Shown here in pieces: positions 52,832 to 61,660 of a DNA stretch of 64,000 bases. The stretch's first letter is position 1. Each line of letters starts with the position of its first letter. A program made the position numbers and the translations under genes. The notes beneath the pieces are model-generated. The model saw nothing but the letters and a program-made list of their open reading frames with translations, did no database searches and had not been told where the DNA came from. This stretch comes from Insolitispirillum peregrinum (lineage in GTDB: Bacteria > Pseudomonadota > Alphaproteobacteria > Rhodospirillales > Rhodospirillaceae): the NCBI RefSeq assembly GCF_900156605.1, contig NZ_FTOA01000002.1:248001-312000 (forward strand), written 5' to 3'.

Positions 52832-52939
52832 GGTACCCCATTCTCATGTGCTGTGACCGTGATCAGACCACGGTCTGGAAGTGTTGCAGATACATAGCCT
52901 GTCGAGGGCGTTTCGTCCATCGTTTGCCGTCAAAGCGGC

Positions 52940-53677
52940 TTATTTCCACTCGACCGAGCCACGCTGAACCGAGCTGTCGAACAGGGTCTTGACCCACAGG
53001 GCGCACAGGATCGCCAGCGTGCTGCCCATCACCACGTCAGACAGGAAATGAACGGTGGTGAACACGCGGGACAGCGAGATCAGCAGCGCAATGGCGACCC
53101 ACACGACGCGATAGCGGGGAAAAATGAACCACAGGGCCATCATTGCCGCCCAGATGCCCTGACTGTGACCGGATGGAAAGCTGTTGTTGCCGGAAAACAG
53201 CGCAAAGCCATAAATCTGGTCAGAGAACAGAAACTTGGGACGATAGCGGCCAAAAGTGAATTTCAGCAACTGGACCAGAATGCCCGACACGATCATCACC
53301 GTCAGGGCATAGAACCACGGTTCCAGCCGGGCGCGCCATTTGGCATGGCCTTCGACGGTGTGGGACAGGTGCATCATTGCCGCACAGAACGCCAGCAGGG
53401 CCAGGAACAGGACGAACCACGGCCCGCCCAATCCGATGTCGGTAATGGTTTTGAAAAACCCGAAGACGTGCGGATCAAGGTCATTTTTCAGGGCCAGAGC
53501 CAGCGGGCGGTCAATGAACAGGACCGACAGCAGGCAGAACAGGCTGACATAGGCCAGCGTCGCCAGTCGTGGAGAGCTTCGGGTGAAGCGAACAAGGCCA
53601 CAGCCTGCGCGCAAAGTCCCGGCGCGGACAGTATCGCAGACAGTTGCCAGCGGACCGCGTGAGGGAGTGTCACTCAT
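52940..53677 (-). CDS. PAP2-family lipid phosphatase
   Basis: The 245-residue inner-membrane protein has about six segments. The acid-phosphatase signature is complete: KFTFGRYRPKF, then NNSFPSGHS, then SRVFTTVHFLSDVVMG. Likely substrates are undecaprenyl pyrophosphate, lipid A phosphates or phosphatidyl phosphates. Position next to an ArnT-like transferase makes a lipid A or carrier-lipid role attractive, as inference. An inverted copy of an ACCGGTTTT repeat lies just upstream. Confidence 0.88.
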   Translation of the reverse strand: MSDTPSRGPLATVCDTVRAGTLRAGCGLVRFTRSSPRLATLAYVSLFCLLSVLFIDRPLALALKNDLDPHVFGFFKTITDIGLGGPWFVLFLALLAFCAAMMHLSHTVEGHAKWRARLEPWFYALTVMIVSGILVQLLKFTFGRYRPKFLFSDQIYGFALFSGNNSFPSGHSQGIWAAMMALWFIFPRYRVVWVAIALLISLSRVFTTVHFLSDVVMGSTLAILCALWVKTLFDSSVQRGSVEWK

Positions 53678-53717
53678 GGCTCGATATCCTTCCTGCTCTT
53701 TAATTTGTCGCAGTGAC

Positions 53718-53749
53718 TGTGCGCAAAACCGGCTCCCACTTTTCGCACA
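53718..53749. repeat. Inverted copy of the ACCGGTTTT palindromic repeat
   Basis: TGTGCG (53718-53723) and CGCACA (53744-53749) enclose AAAACCGGCTCCCACTTTT. Read on the minus strand this gives GTGGGAGCCGGTTTTGCGCA, nearly identical to the unit at about 38174-38197. It lies between the PAP2 and ArnT-like genes. Confidence 0.65.
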
Positions 53750-53754
53750 CTGCT

Positions 53755-55410
53755 TCAGGGCTGCGACGTCAGGGTGAACAGGTGCATCTCGACCGGCTTG
53801 CCACGGGAATAGTTAAAGCCGCGAACCACCTCGCCTTCGATCAGGCGCGGGGCAAGCCCTGCCGTGGTGATGCCAGCACGGAAACCGTCAAGCTGGTGGG
53901 CTTCGACCACTGCCGCGCTGCCCGGCTTTTCGGCCAGCAGGTGGGCGGCCCCTTCGCCATCGGTCAGCAGGGTGTGCGTCCCCAGCAGGAACACCAGACT
54001 CGGTTCATGGTAGCCAGCCGAGGCAACAGCAGCACCCGGTGCCATCGCCTCGATGCGAGCGGCAACCCGTTCGCTGACCCACAGGTCTTGCAGGGTGTTG
54101 ATCAGGCCACCAAAGGTGCTGGCATAGGTCAGCACCGCCCCGGCCATCACCGCCGCTGCCGCATTCAGGAAGCGGTGGCGCAGCAGGTTCAGCCAGCCCC
54201 AGCCCAGCGCCAGCAGAACGCCCGCCGCGGCAGGGATGGACCACAGTGACCAGCCATCACCATAAAGGATTGGCAGGGCGATAAAGCCACCGGCCAGCGC
54301 CAGTGCGACCAGACTCCACAAGCCATACCACAGCATGGCAGGCAGGGCGGCCAGTCGCTGATAGGTGCCATCACGGACGGCGAACAGGCAGGTGGCAATG
54401 ATCAGCGCCAGCGCCGGATACAGCGGCAGGGTGTAATGCGGCAGCTTGGTCGGCAGCAGCTCGAAAACAATCCAGCTCGGCACCAGCCACGCCAGCGCAT
54501 AGCGGATGCCGGGCAACGAGCGTTCCCGCCAGGCCCGCACCAGCGCCGGAAACAGGAACAGGCTGGCGGGAAACAGGGTCACCAGAACGATGGCGACATA
54601 AAAACCGGGAGCCGCGCCGTGGCTTTCCTGCGCCCCCAGAAGCTTGGGCAACAGGTCTTCGGCAACCGCCTTCTGAACAAAGGCCCCTTTGGTGGCGCTG
54701 GTGACGGCGGCCAGCCACGGGCCGACAATCGCCCCGCACAGCAACAGGCCCATCACCGGGCGCAGGCCGTGCAGGAACACCACCGTCCGGTCGGCGATGC
54801 CCAGCGTGATCATGGTCAGCAGCAGGATCATCAGCGTGACCGGCCCCTTGACCAGCAAGGCACAGCCCAGCGCCAGCCACAGGGCCAGCGCTGCCCATGA
54901 CGGAGCCTTTGGCCCCCCCTTGCCCGCCAGATAGATCAGGCCAAAGCAGCCCATCACCACCGAAGTCAGCCCCAGCAAAACGCCATCAGTCTTGGCCAGA
55001 TGGGCCTCGACGGCGGCCATCAGCGAGGTGGCCAGCAGCCCCCCGGCCAGCAGGGCAATCCGGCGGTCAAACAGCACCAAGCCAAGGCGGAAGGTCATCA
55101 GTACCGCCATCAGCATCCCCAGCGCCGACGGCAGGCGATAGGGCCAGGCGTCGGTTTTGGCCGGATGCGAGAACGCATCGACCATCGCCGATTGCAACCA
55201 ATAAATCCCGACCGGCTTTTTCGCCCGCAGTTCGTCCTGAAAGCGCACGACCACATAGTCGTTGCTTTCGGCCATCTGGCGGGTGGCCTGCACGAAACGC
55301 GCTTCGTCGCGGTCCATGACGGGCATTGAGGTCAGGCCCGGCAGGGCGACAAACGCCCACAGCAGGGTCAGCAGCAGATACGGGCGATAGCCTTGAAGAA
55401 GTGACTGCAC
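53755..55410 (-). CDS. ArnT-like/PMT-family polyprenyl-phosphate glycosyltransferase
   Basis: The product has 551 residues and about twelve membrane segments. The first periplasmic loop has the catalytic-type pattern VMDRDEARFVQATRQM followed by RFQDELRAKKPVGIYWLQ, typical of ArnT and related GT-C enzymes that move a sugar from a polyprenyl phosphate to lipid A or protein. No arnB, arnC or arnF genes are visible, so the sugar is unknown. GTG 55410 has AGAGG ten bases upstream; a TTG at 55434 is an alternative start. Confidence 0.85.
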   Translation of the reverse strand: MQSLLQGYRPYLLLTLLWAFVALPGLTSMPVMDRDEARFVQATRQMAESNDYVVVRFQDELRAKKPVGIYWLQSAMVDAFSHPAKTDAWPYRLPSALGMLMAVLMTFRLGLVLFDRRIALLAGGLLATSLMAAVEAHLAKTDGVLLGLTSVVMGCFGLIYLAGKGGPKAPSWAALALWLALGCALLVKGPVTLMILLLTMITLGIADRTVVFLHGLRPVMGLLLCGAIVGPWLAAVTSATKGAFVQKAVAEDLLPKLLGAQESHGAAPGFYVAIVLVTLFPASLFLFPALVRAWRERSLPGIRYALAWLVPSWIVFELLPTKLPHYTLPLYPALALIIATCLFAVRDGTYQRLAALPAMLWYGLWSLVALALAGGFIALPILYGDGWSLWSIPAAAGVLLALGWGWLNLLRHRFLNAAAAVMAGAVLTYASTFGGLINTLQDLWVSERVAARIEAMAPGAAVASAGYHEPSLVFLLGTHTLLTDGEGAAHLLAEKPGSAAVVEAHQLDGFRAGITTAGLAPRLIEGEVVRGFNYSRGKPVEMHLFTLTSQP

Positions 55411-55511
55411 AGCGAGCGGGCCTCTGGCGGACAAGGGGGAGAGTGCCGAACGTCATCCACCCGGGCAGCGGCCCCGGTGCGGCTGGGTGCTTGTACACCG
55501 AACCGCGCCGG

Positions 55512-55527
55512 GCTCCAAGATTGGAGC
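55512..55527 (-). terminator. Small hairpin after the WecA-like gene
   Basis: GCTCCAA (55512-55518) pairs with TTGGAGC (55521-55527). It lies five bases beyond the stop of the leftward WecA-like gene. No T run follows, so termination would be weak. Confidence 0.3.
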
Positions 55528-55531
55528 TGGT

Positions 55532-56578
55532 TTAAATCAAACCGGCTGCCCGGGCCTTGCGGGTGATCAGCAGCGAGTAGAGGGAGAAAACGACACACAA
55601 AATGGCAATGGAAATCAGGGACATCAACCCCTTCAGTTCCATGGTCAGCAGGGCAAGCCCCCCCTGCAGGATGGCAAAAGCGTAATACAGCCCGGCAACA
55701 CCGCGATGCCCGACCCCCAGCCGGTTCAGCAACTGGTACAGGTGGGTGCGGTGGGCGGTGATCGGATCACCAGCCAGTTTGCGGCGGATCAGGGTAAAGG
55801 CGGTATCCCACAGGAACGAGAACAGCAGGATCGGCATCACCATAATGGTGGTCTCGGCCTGATCGAACTGGCTGGCAATCACCCCCAGCAGGGCAAAGGT
55901 AAAGCCCAGAAACTGGCTGCCGGTATCGCCCATGAAGATTTTGGCCGGGTGCAGGTTGTGCAGCAGAAAGCCAAGGCAGGCAGCCATCAGGCAATACGAG
56001 ATGACAAACACAAAGTGCGAGCCGTTGAAAAAGGTGATGATGCCAAACACCAGCAGGGTCAGCACCGCCTGCCCGCCCGCGAGTCCGTCGAGTCCGTCCA
56101 TGAAGTTGAAGGCGTTGGTCACCGCCACCACCCAGAATACGGTCAGGACAATGCCGAACCAGCCAAGAGTCACCGTCCCCATGAACGGAATGTCGAGGGT
56201 TTTGACCCAGAACCCGGCGCTGACCACCAGCGCGGCGGCCATGATCTGGGCGATCAGCTTGCCGAGCACACCAATCTGTTTGATGTCATCGACCAGCGAC
56301 ATCACCACCACGATGCCATAGGCAAAGGCGAAGTGAATCAGGTTTTCCTGCGGCAACAACGAGGATGTCCCCAGCAGCAGGTACATAATCACCGCCAGCG
56401 TCGAGGCCAGAACGATTGCCACCCCGCCCGAGCGGGGGACCGCAACTTTATGCGAAGACCGCTGGTTGGGCACATCCATGATCTTGAACCGTTGCCGCAT
56501 GACAAAGGTCAGCAGGTACGAACAGACAAAAACAAAGACAGCAAAGCCGATGTGAACAAGCAGGCGATCGTAAGACAT
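55532..56578 (-). CDS. Undecaprenyl-phosphate sugar-1-phosphate transferase (WecA/MraY family)
   Basis: The 348-residue polytopic enzyme has the family motifs PNQRSSHKVAVPRSGG, the Asp pair in SLVDDIKQIG, NAFNFMDGLDGLAGGQ and KIFMGDTGSQFLGF. It loads a sugar-1-phosphate (commonly GlcNAc-1-P) onto undecaprenyl phosphate and so starts an O-antigen or similar glycan. The HRTHLYQLL motif near the end corresponds to the sugar-specific loop. It is preceded by the PglF/WbpM-like gene 31 bases upstream. Confidence 0.92.
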   Translation of the reverse strand: MSYDRLLVHIGFAVFVFVCSYLLTFVMRQRFKIMDVPNQRSSHKVAVPRSGGVAIVLASTLAVIMYLLLGTSSLLPQENLIHFAFAYGIVVVMSLVDDIKQIGVLGKLIAQIMAAALVVSAGFWVKTLDIPFMGTVTLGWFGIVLTVFWVVAVTNAFNFMDGLDGLAGGQAVLTLLVFGIITFFNGSHFVFVISYCLMAACLGFLLHNLHPAKIFMGDTGSQFLGFTFALLGVIASQFDQAETTIMVMPILLFSFLWDTAFTLIRRKLAGDPITAHRTHLYQLLNRLGVGHRGVAGLYYAFAILQGGLALLTMELKGLMSLISIAILCVVFSLYSLLITRKARAAGLI

Positions 56579-56609
56579 ACTGAGGCAATCTCTTGGTTTG
56601 ACGGGACGA

Positions 56610-58487
56610 TCACCCGCAGGTGTGCCCCCCCGTGTCCGGCTGGTATTCGGGAACCGCCGTTTGCAGCAAGGTGAGGGCGCCTTGAGTGTCGCGGCGCTCG
56701 ATAAGGGCGCGCAGGTGCTGAATATGCCCTGAAAGTTGATCCCAGGTTAGAAATTTCTCACGCGCGCGCATGATCAGCGGATGTTCCGAGCCGGTGACAT
56801 CGGCGCCGATCAACAGCTCTTCATACAACTTTTCACCGGGACGCAGGCCGATAATTTCAATGGCAATATCACCGTTGGGGTTTTCGCTGCTGCGCACGCT
56901 GTAACCGCTGAGGCGGATCATTCGTTCGGCAAGGTCGTAAATGCGGATTGGCTCGCCCATATCCAGCACGAACAGGTCGCCGGGATCGGCCATCGCGCCC
57001 GCCTGCAACACCAGTTGCACCGCTTCGGGGATGGTCATGAAATAGCGGGTGATGTCGCGATGGGTCAGGGTGATCGGCCCGCCCGAGGAAATTTGCTGGC
57101 GGAACAGCGGCACCACCGAGCCCTTGGACCCGAGAACGTTGCCAAAGCGGACCATGGTAAAGCAGGTCGGGCTGCCGTTGGCGGCCATCGCCTGCAACAC
57201 CTGCTCGGCCATCCGTTTGGTGGCCCCCATCACGTTGGTCGGGCGCACCGCCTTGTCGGTGGAAATCAGCACCATCTTGCCGACCGCATGGTCGTGGGCG
57301 GCCCGGGCAACGGTCCATGTCCCCAGCACGTTGGTTGACAGGCCGGACAGCGGATTGTGCTCGACCATTGGAACGTGCTTGTAGGCGGCGGCGTGGAAAA
57401 TGATCTCGATGCCGTTGTTGCGGATTACCTCGTCCAGCAGGGCACGGTCACGCACATCGCCCAGCACGCTGACCACCTCGACCGCCAGCTTGTGACGGGC
57501 CAGTTTCTCGTGAATTTCGTGGTCAATGGTATAGATATCGAATTCGGAATGATCGAGAATCACCAGCCGCCGGGCGTGCAGAGTCAGCACCAGACGACAG
57601 ATTTCGCTGCCAATCGACCCGCCGCCGCCCGTCACCAGCACCGACCGGCCCCGAATGTCGCGCCCCAGCAGATCAGCACCCGGGGGCACCACGTCGCGCC
57701 ACAACAGCTCTTCCGGTTCGACGTCGCGCACCTGATTGAGGGTGATGTGGTCGCGGTCCAGCAATTCATCGAGGGCAGGCAGGGTGCGCAGCTGCACCGG
57801 ATAGTGCGAAAACTGCGACAGAATCTGGCGGCGACGCTGCTGGCCAACGCTGGGCAGGGCCACCACCACCGTCTGGGCATTCAGCTCCCGTATGCTGCTG
57901 GCGGCATCGCGCGGTGACAGGACCGGCAGCCCGAGCAGCTCGCGGCCCTGCAGGGCGGCGTCATCGTCAAGGAACCCAACCACCTGATGGCTCAGCGACG
58001 CCCGCACCGACATAGCCAGCGACAGCCCGGCCTGCCCGGCGCCATAGATCAACAGCCGCCGACAGGCTGCCGACATCGGCCGCGACCGCTGATAGAGGGC
58101 CACAATCCCCAGCCGGGGCCCGCACAGGGCGCAGATCATCAGCAGGGCAAAGACGGCATATATTCGTGCCGGGATGATCAGCGACGGTAACAGCGAATCG
58201 ACCACCACCACCGCAGCGGTCAGAATCATCACCACCAGCGCGGCAACAATGAACATGAACAGGCTGACGTGGCGCAGGATGATCTTGTACAGGCCAAAGG
58301 CCAGCCCGGACAACGGCATCAGGGCGGTGATGGCCAGCGTCGCCCCGATGATCATCGCGCCACTGCCGGACCCGATGGCATTGATATCCAGAAAGGAGCC
58401 AAAACACAGCAGTTGCGCCAGCAAGGTCAGACCGGCATCGGTCAGCATCAGCCGCAGGGTATGTTCCGAGGAGCGGGGAGAAGACAC
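56610..58487 (-). CDS. Membrane-bound nucleotide-sugar 4,6-dehydratase (PglF/WbpM/CapD family)
   Basis: The product has 625 residues. Four or five N-terminal membrane segments are followed by a first Rossmann-like domain (LIYGAGQAGLSLAMSV) and a catalytic SDR domain with VLVTGGGGSIGSEICR, HAAAYKHVPMVEHNP and the family-specific active-site string STDKAVRPTNVMGATKRMAE, where Met replaces Tyr. It makes UDP-4-keto-6-deoxy sugars (for example for QuiNAc or bacillosamine). It probably works with the adjacent WecA-like initiator. Confidence 0.92.
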   Translation of the reverse strand: MSSPRSSEHTLRLMLTDAGLTLLAQLLCFGSFLDINAIGSGSGAMIIGATLAITALMPLSGLAFGLYKIILRHVSLFMFIVAALVVMILTAAVVVVDSLLPSLIIPARIYAVFALLMICALCGPRLGIVALYQRSRPMSAACRRLLIYGAGQAGLSLAMSVRASLSHQVVGFLDDDAALQGRELLGLPVLSPRDAASSIRELNAQTVVVALPSVGQQRRRQILSQFSHYPVQLRTLPALDELLDRDHITLNQVRDVEPEELLWRDVVPPGADLLGRDIRGRSVLVTGGGGSIGSEICRLVLTLHARRLVILDHSEFDIYTIDHEIHEKLARHKLAVEVVSVLGDVRDRALLDEVIRNNGIEIIFHAAAYKHVPMVEHNPLSGLSTNVLGTWTVARAAHDHAVGKMVLISTDKAVRPTNVMGATKRMAEQVLQAMAANGSPTCFTMVRFGNVLGSKGSVVPLFRQQISSGGPITLTHRDITRYFMTIPEAVQLVLQAGAMADPGDLFVLDMGEPIRIYDLAERMIRLSGYSVRSSENPNGDIAIEIIGLRPGEKLYEELLIGADVTGSEHPLIMRAREKFLTWDQLSGHIQHLRALIERRDTQGALTLLQTAVPEYQPDTGGHTCG

Positions 58488-58523
58488 AACACCATCGCCT
58501 GTACAGGAAACCGGGGCGGGAGG

Positions 58524-59198
58524 TTACTCCATATCCCCGGCAGAAAGAAAGCCATGCTCCGGGTCAAACAGCGCCATGCAGTCGAGCAGGGAGTCAGCGG
58601 CAAGTACGGTAAAGCGGTCATCGGCCAGCGCCAGCGCCGCCTCGCGCTCGCCGGCATCCCGTCCGTGGCCGGTCAACAGGTGGATGCCACCGCGCATTCC
58701 GGCTGCCTTGGCGCTGCCCAGATCGGATGCCTTGTCGCCGATCAGCCAGCTGTGCGCCGGGTCCAGTGCCAGATGATGCAGCAGGTACAGGGCCATGCCG
58801 GGGCCGGGCTTGCGCCAGAAATCGCCGTCGGGGTGCTGTTCGCCATATTTGGCGTGGTAACCACAGGCAATGGTCGCCTCGACCGGGCAGCCTTCGGTGG
58901 TCAGAATCTCGTTCAGCCGGGCCGCCACCGCCCGATAGGCGGCCCAGTCAAAATAGCCACGGGCAATCCCGGCCTGATTGGTTGCCACCCCACAGCCCCA
59001 GCCTGCCTGCTGCACCCGGCGCAGAAACGCCGCGCTGCCCTGCTCCAGACAGACATCATCGGGGTTGCTGAGGTAATGGGCTTCGACGATCAGCACGCCA
59101 TCGCGGTCAAACACGATGCCGGGACGCACGGGGGTACCGGCACGGGACGCGGAAAGGTCGCTGTAAACGCCCGCAGGCAGCGCATCAAGAGAGATCAT
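58524..59198 (-). CDS. HAD-IIIA phosphatase, GmhB-like
   Basis: The 224-residue product has the HAD nucleophile motif VFDRDGVLI (Asp31, Asp33), the ATNQAGIARG motif and RKPGPGM with SWLIGDKASD. This is the layout of D,D-heptose 1,7-bisphosphate phosphatase GmhB. Unlike classical GmhB, the zinc loop keeps only the start (ACGYHAKYGEQHP) and lacks the second Cys pair (DFW before RKP), so another phosphorylated sugar may be the substrate. It lies 36 bases upstream of the PglF-like gene in the same direction. Confidence 0.78.
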   Translation of the reverse strand: MISLDALPAGVYSDLSASRAGTPVRPGIVFDRDGVLIVEAHYLSNPDDVCLEQGSAAFLRRVQQAGWGCGVATNQAGIARGYFDWAAYRAVAARLNEILTTEGCPVEATIACGYHAKYGEQHPDGDFWRKPGPGMALYLLHHLALDPAHSWLIGDKASDLGSAKAAGMRGGIHLLTGHGRDAGEREAALALADDRFTVLAADSLLDCMALFDPEHGFLSAGDME

Positions 59199-59222
59199 GG
59201 AGCCAGAAGCCAGAAAGAAAGA

Positions 59223-59307
59223 TGGTGGGGGCGACGGGACTCGAACCCGTACGACCGAAGTCGAGCGATTTTAAGTCGCTTGCGTATACCAGTTTCGCCA
59301 CGCCCCC
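59223..59307 (-). tRNA. tRNA-Leu (anticodon TAA)
   Basis: Read on the minus strand, the acceptor stem GGGGGCG (59307-59301) pairs with CGCCCCC, followed by discriminator A and encoded CCA (59225-59223). The T arm reads GGGTTCGAGTCCC, the anticodon arm is AGCGA-CTTAAAA-TCGCT with anticodon TAA, and the long variable arm CTCGACTTCGGTCG is typical of leucine tRNA. Total length is 85 with CCA. Confidence 0.95.
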
Positions 59308-59395
59308 ACAGGCCGAGGCCGTTCCGCATAGACTCATGCCGGCTCGGTACACAGGCGGTTGTGCCGTGCCACTGGAGCCGGGTCAAGGGTTTTTC

Positions 59396-60316
59396 TCAGT
59401 GCTGGGCGGCGGCGCTGATGGAATAGAGGTCCGCCGGGGTCAGGGTAATGTCAAAGACGATCTTCACCCCCATCCCCAGCACCAGCAACGCCAACAAAAA
59501 CCGCATCTGGTCCCCGCGCAGACGGCGGCCAAGGGTGGCCCCCCACTGGGCCCCGACCACCCCGCCAATCAGCAGCAACACCGACAGGATCACATCCACC
59601 GCCTGATTGGTGTTGGCCTGCATGAAGGTGACGTTGGCGGTGACGAACACGATCTGGAACAGGCTGGTTCCCACCACCACTTCGGCAGGCATTTTCAACA
59701 GATAGATCATCGCCGGAACCATGATGAAGCCACCGCCAACGCCCATGATCGCCGACAGCGCCCCGACGGCAAAGCCGACCAGCGCCGGAGGAATGATCGA
59801 AATGTACAGGCGCGAGCGGGGAAAGCGCATCTTGAACGGCAAACGGTGCAACAGGCTGTGGCTGTGCAGTTTGTGGCGGGAAACCACCGGTGCCCGCCGT
59901 TTCAGCAGGGCACGCGAGCTTTCGATCAGCATCAGACCCCCGATCACCCCCAGCAGCAGGACATAACTGAGATTGATCACCAGCTCGACCTGCCCCTGGG
60001 CCTTCAGCCAGGCGAACAGGTGAACCCCGGCGGTCGAGCCGACCAGACCACCAACCAGCAGGATCACCCCCATCCGCACATCGACCGTTCCGCGCCGCCA
60101 GTGGGCGAGCATGCCCGAAACGCTGGCTCCAAGCACCTGATTGGCCCCCGAGCCAACCGCCACCGGCGCCGGAACACCCATCATGATCAGCAGCGGGGTC
60201 AGCAAAAACCCGCCACCGACCCCGAACAGGCCGGACAGGAAACCGATACTCCCCCCCAGCATCAGCAGGACGAGGATATTTTCCGTAACGCCAGCGATCG
60301 GAAGGTAGATGGACAT
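59396..60316 (-). CDS. TauE/SafE-family sulfite or anion exporter
   Basis: The 306-residue membrane protein has eight segments in two homologous halves. Each half has the glycine-rich motif: SGLFGVGGGFLLTPLL near the start and SAIMGVGGGFIMVPAM in the second half. The family exports sulfite, sulfoacetate or similar anions; the substrate here is unknown. ATG 60316 was chosen; an in-frame extension upstream carries no family features. The 60317-60605 region beyond its start shows no gene. Confidence 0.9.
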   Translation of the reverse strand: MSIYLPIAGVTENILVLLMLGGSIGFLSGLFGVGGGFLLTPLLIMMGVPAPVAVGSGANQVLGASVSGMLAHWRRGTVDVRMGVILLVGGLVGSTAGVHLFAWLKAQGQVELVINLSYVLLLGVIGGLMLIESSRALLKRRAPVVSRHKLHSHSLLHRLPFKMRFPRSRLYISIIPPALVGFAVGALSAIMGVGGGFIMVPAMIYLLKMPAEVVVGTSLFQIVFVTANVTFMQANTNQAVDVILSVLLLIGGVVGAQWGATLGRRLRGDQMRFLLALLVLGMGVKIVFDITLTPADLYSISAAAQH

Positions 60317-60605
60317 CGGCGGGGCCTTTCGGCGGCAGGGAAGGTGATGTTGCCCCAGACTAACCCGTTCAGTCACAAAAGAGAACGGCAAGCGCACAGG
60401 CAGGGCCATCCCGCAGGAAAACGACCGGATGGGGCTGATTTGATGAACAACCTGTCATAAAGGCGCATTTTTGCCGCAATTGGACCGTCAAACCGGATAT
60501 TCCGCCCCCAAATGACCTAGGTTTGATCAAAGTCTCGCCACATTCGGACGGCTAAATACATCTCATGGACGGCGACGGAAACGCAGTTCCCCCTGCACTC
60601 CCCAT

Positions 60606-60878
60606 GACCGTCGTCCGCGCCCGAACCGCCCCCATCCCCGTTCCCCAAGGCGGTTTGGGACGACCGCAGCCGAGGCGACCAACGCCCAACCTCCCCGCCC
60701 CCCTCAGGGTGTTGGTCGCCGACCTCTCTGAACGATTTCGGGTTTGATGCTCCCTCCCTCCCGCATCAGGCCCATCCTGGTTGCAGACCCTGTTGATCCA
60801 GAGTCTCTCTTCCCCCCGCCCTCAGGGGTTACCTTCTGCCCTGTCAGACCGTCCCGCGCGGTGGCAGGGCAGTTTTTT
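60606..60878 (+). ncRNA. Candidate structured RNA or leader upstream of ccmA
   Basis: Four successive stems occur in this geneless stretch. GTCGTCC/GGACGAC (60610-60616, 60658-60664) encloses AACCGCC/GGCGGTT (60624-60630, 60649-60655). GGCGACCAAC/GTTGGTCGCC spans 60674-60683 and 60711-60720. TGATGC/GCATCA spans 60745-60750 and 60763-60768. The last is a terminator stem at 60836-60872 followed by T6. The series reads rightward, yet no rightward gene lies upstream, so a transcript starting in the gap and ending here is implied. It matches no standard RNA I could check by motif (not tmRNA, RNase P or SRP RNA). The 5' end is unknown. Confidence 0.4.
60836..60878 (+). terminator. Rho-independent terminator 20 bases before ccmA
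   Basis: CTGCCCTG (60836-60843) pairs with CAGGGCAG (60865-60872), with an inner ACCG/CGGT pair (60848-60851, 60859-60862) and TTTTTT at 60873-60878. The ccmA ATG is at 60899, so it either ends an upstream short RNA or attenuates ccmAB. Confidence 0.8.
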
Positions 60879-60898
60879 ATCTGCTATACCTCTGCGCC

Positions 60899-61657
60899 AT
60901 GAGCACTCAGCCGATAGAACCGCCTGTCGAGGCGGCAGCCCCCCCCTCTGCCCCGTCGCCCTCTGCCCCGTTGTTTGCCGGGCAGGGACTGGGGTGCATC
61001 CGTGGTGATCGTGTGGTGTTTCGTGGGCTGAATTTTGCCTGCCAACCGGGCGATGCCCTGTTGTTGCTGGGGCGGAACGGTTCCGGAAAGTCCAGCTTTT
61101 TGCGGGTGATGGCCGCTTTGGTGGCTCCGGCCGCCGGGCACCTGCTGTGGCAGGGCCAGCCGGTGCAGGATGACCGCGAAGCCCACGGCCTGCGCACGCG
61201 CTATCTTGGTCACGCCGACGCCATCAAGCCAGTGCTGACGGTGGCGGAAAATGTCTCGTTCTGGGTCCGCCTGTGGGCTCCCGAGGTGGCGGACGTCGAG
61301 GCGGCAGTCCATCAGGCTCTGGAATTGTTTGACATGGGACGGCTGGCCGACGTGCCGGGCCGGTTCCTCTCTGCCGGTCAGAAACGGCGGGTCAATCTGG
61401 CCCGCCTGTTCGCTGCCCCGGGGCAGGTGTGGCTGCTGGACGAGCCGACCACCGCGCTGGACAAGGCCTCGATTGCGGTGCTCGAAGATCAGATTGCTGC
61501 CCACCGGGCGCGCGGGGGCATCGTTGCGCTGTCAACCCACACCGATGTGGTGCTCCCCGGAGCACGAGCCTTCCACATGGAAGACTTTTCGCCCCACCGC
61601 GAGGGGCTGGCCGAAAACGATGATGACGACAGCGCCTTTGGCTGGACGGAGGGGTAA
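60899..61657 (+). CDS. ccmA: Cytochrome c biogenesis heme-exporter ATPase CcmA
   Basis: The 252-residue ABC ATPase has Walker A LLGRNGSGKSSFLR, the signature RFLSAGQKRRVNLARL and Walker B VWLLDEPTTALDK. The SAGQKRRVNLARL variant and following ccmB identify it as CcmA of the CcmABC(D) complex, which releases holo-CcmE in system I cytochrome c maturation. An unusual 25-residue Pro/Ala/Ser-rich N-terminal extension and an acidic tail are present. No clear ribosome-binding site is seen. The terminator just upstream is unusual. Confidence 0.95.
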   Translation: MSTQPIEPPVEAAAPPSAPSPSAPLFAGQGLGCIRGDRVVFRGLNFACQPGDALLLLGRNGSGKSSFLRVMAALVAPAAGHLLWQGQPVQDDREAHGLRTRYLGHADAIKPVLTVAENVSFWVRLWAPEVADVEAAVHQALELFDMGRLADVPGRFLSAGQKRRVNLARLFAAPGQVWLLDEPTTALDKASIAVLEDQIAAHRARGGIVALSTHTDVVLPGARAFHMEDFSPHREGLAENDDDDSAFGWTEG

Positions 61658-61660
61658 GCC

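Noticed and set aside
59223-59307. tRNA-Leu as an integration site for a mobile island
   Set aside because: No integrase gene and no duplicated tRNA 3' end are visible on either side within the window.
60565-60747. 60-codon rightward frame upstream of ccmA
   Set aside because: No ribosome-binding site, Pro/Arg-rich translation, and the bases are better explained by paired hairpins of the structured region.
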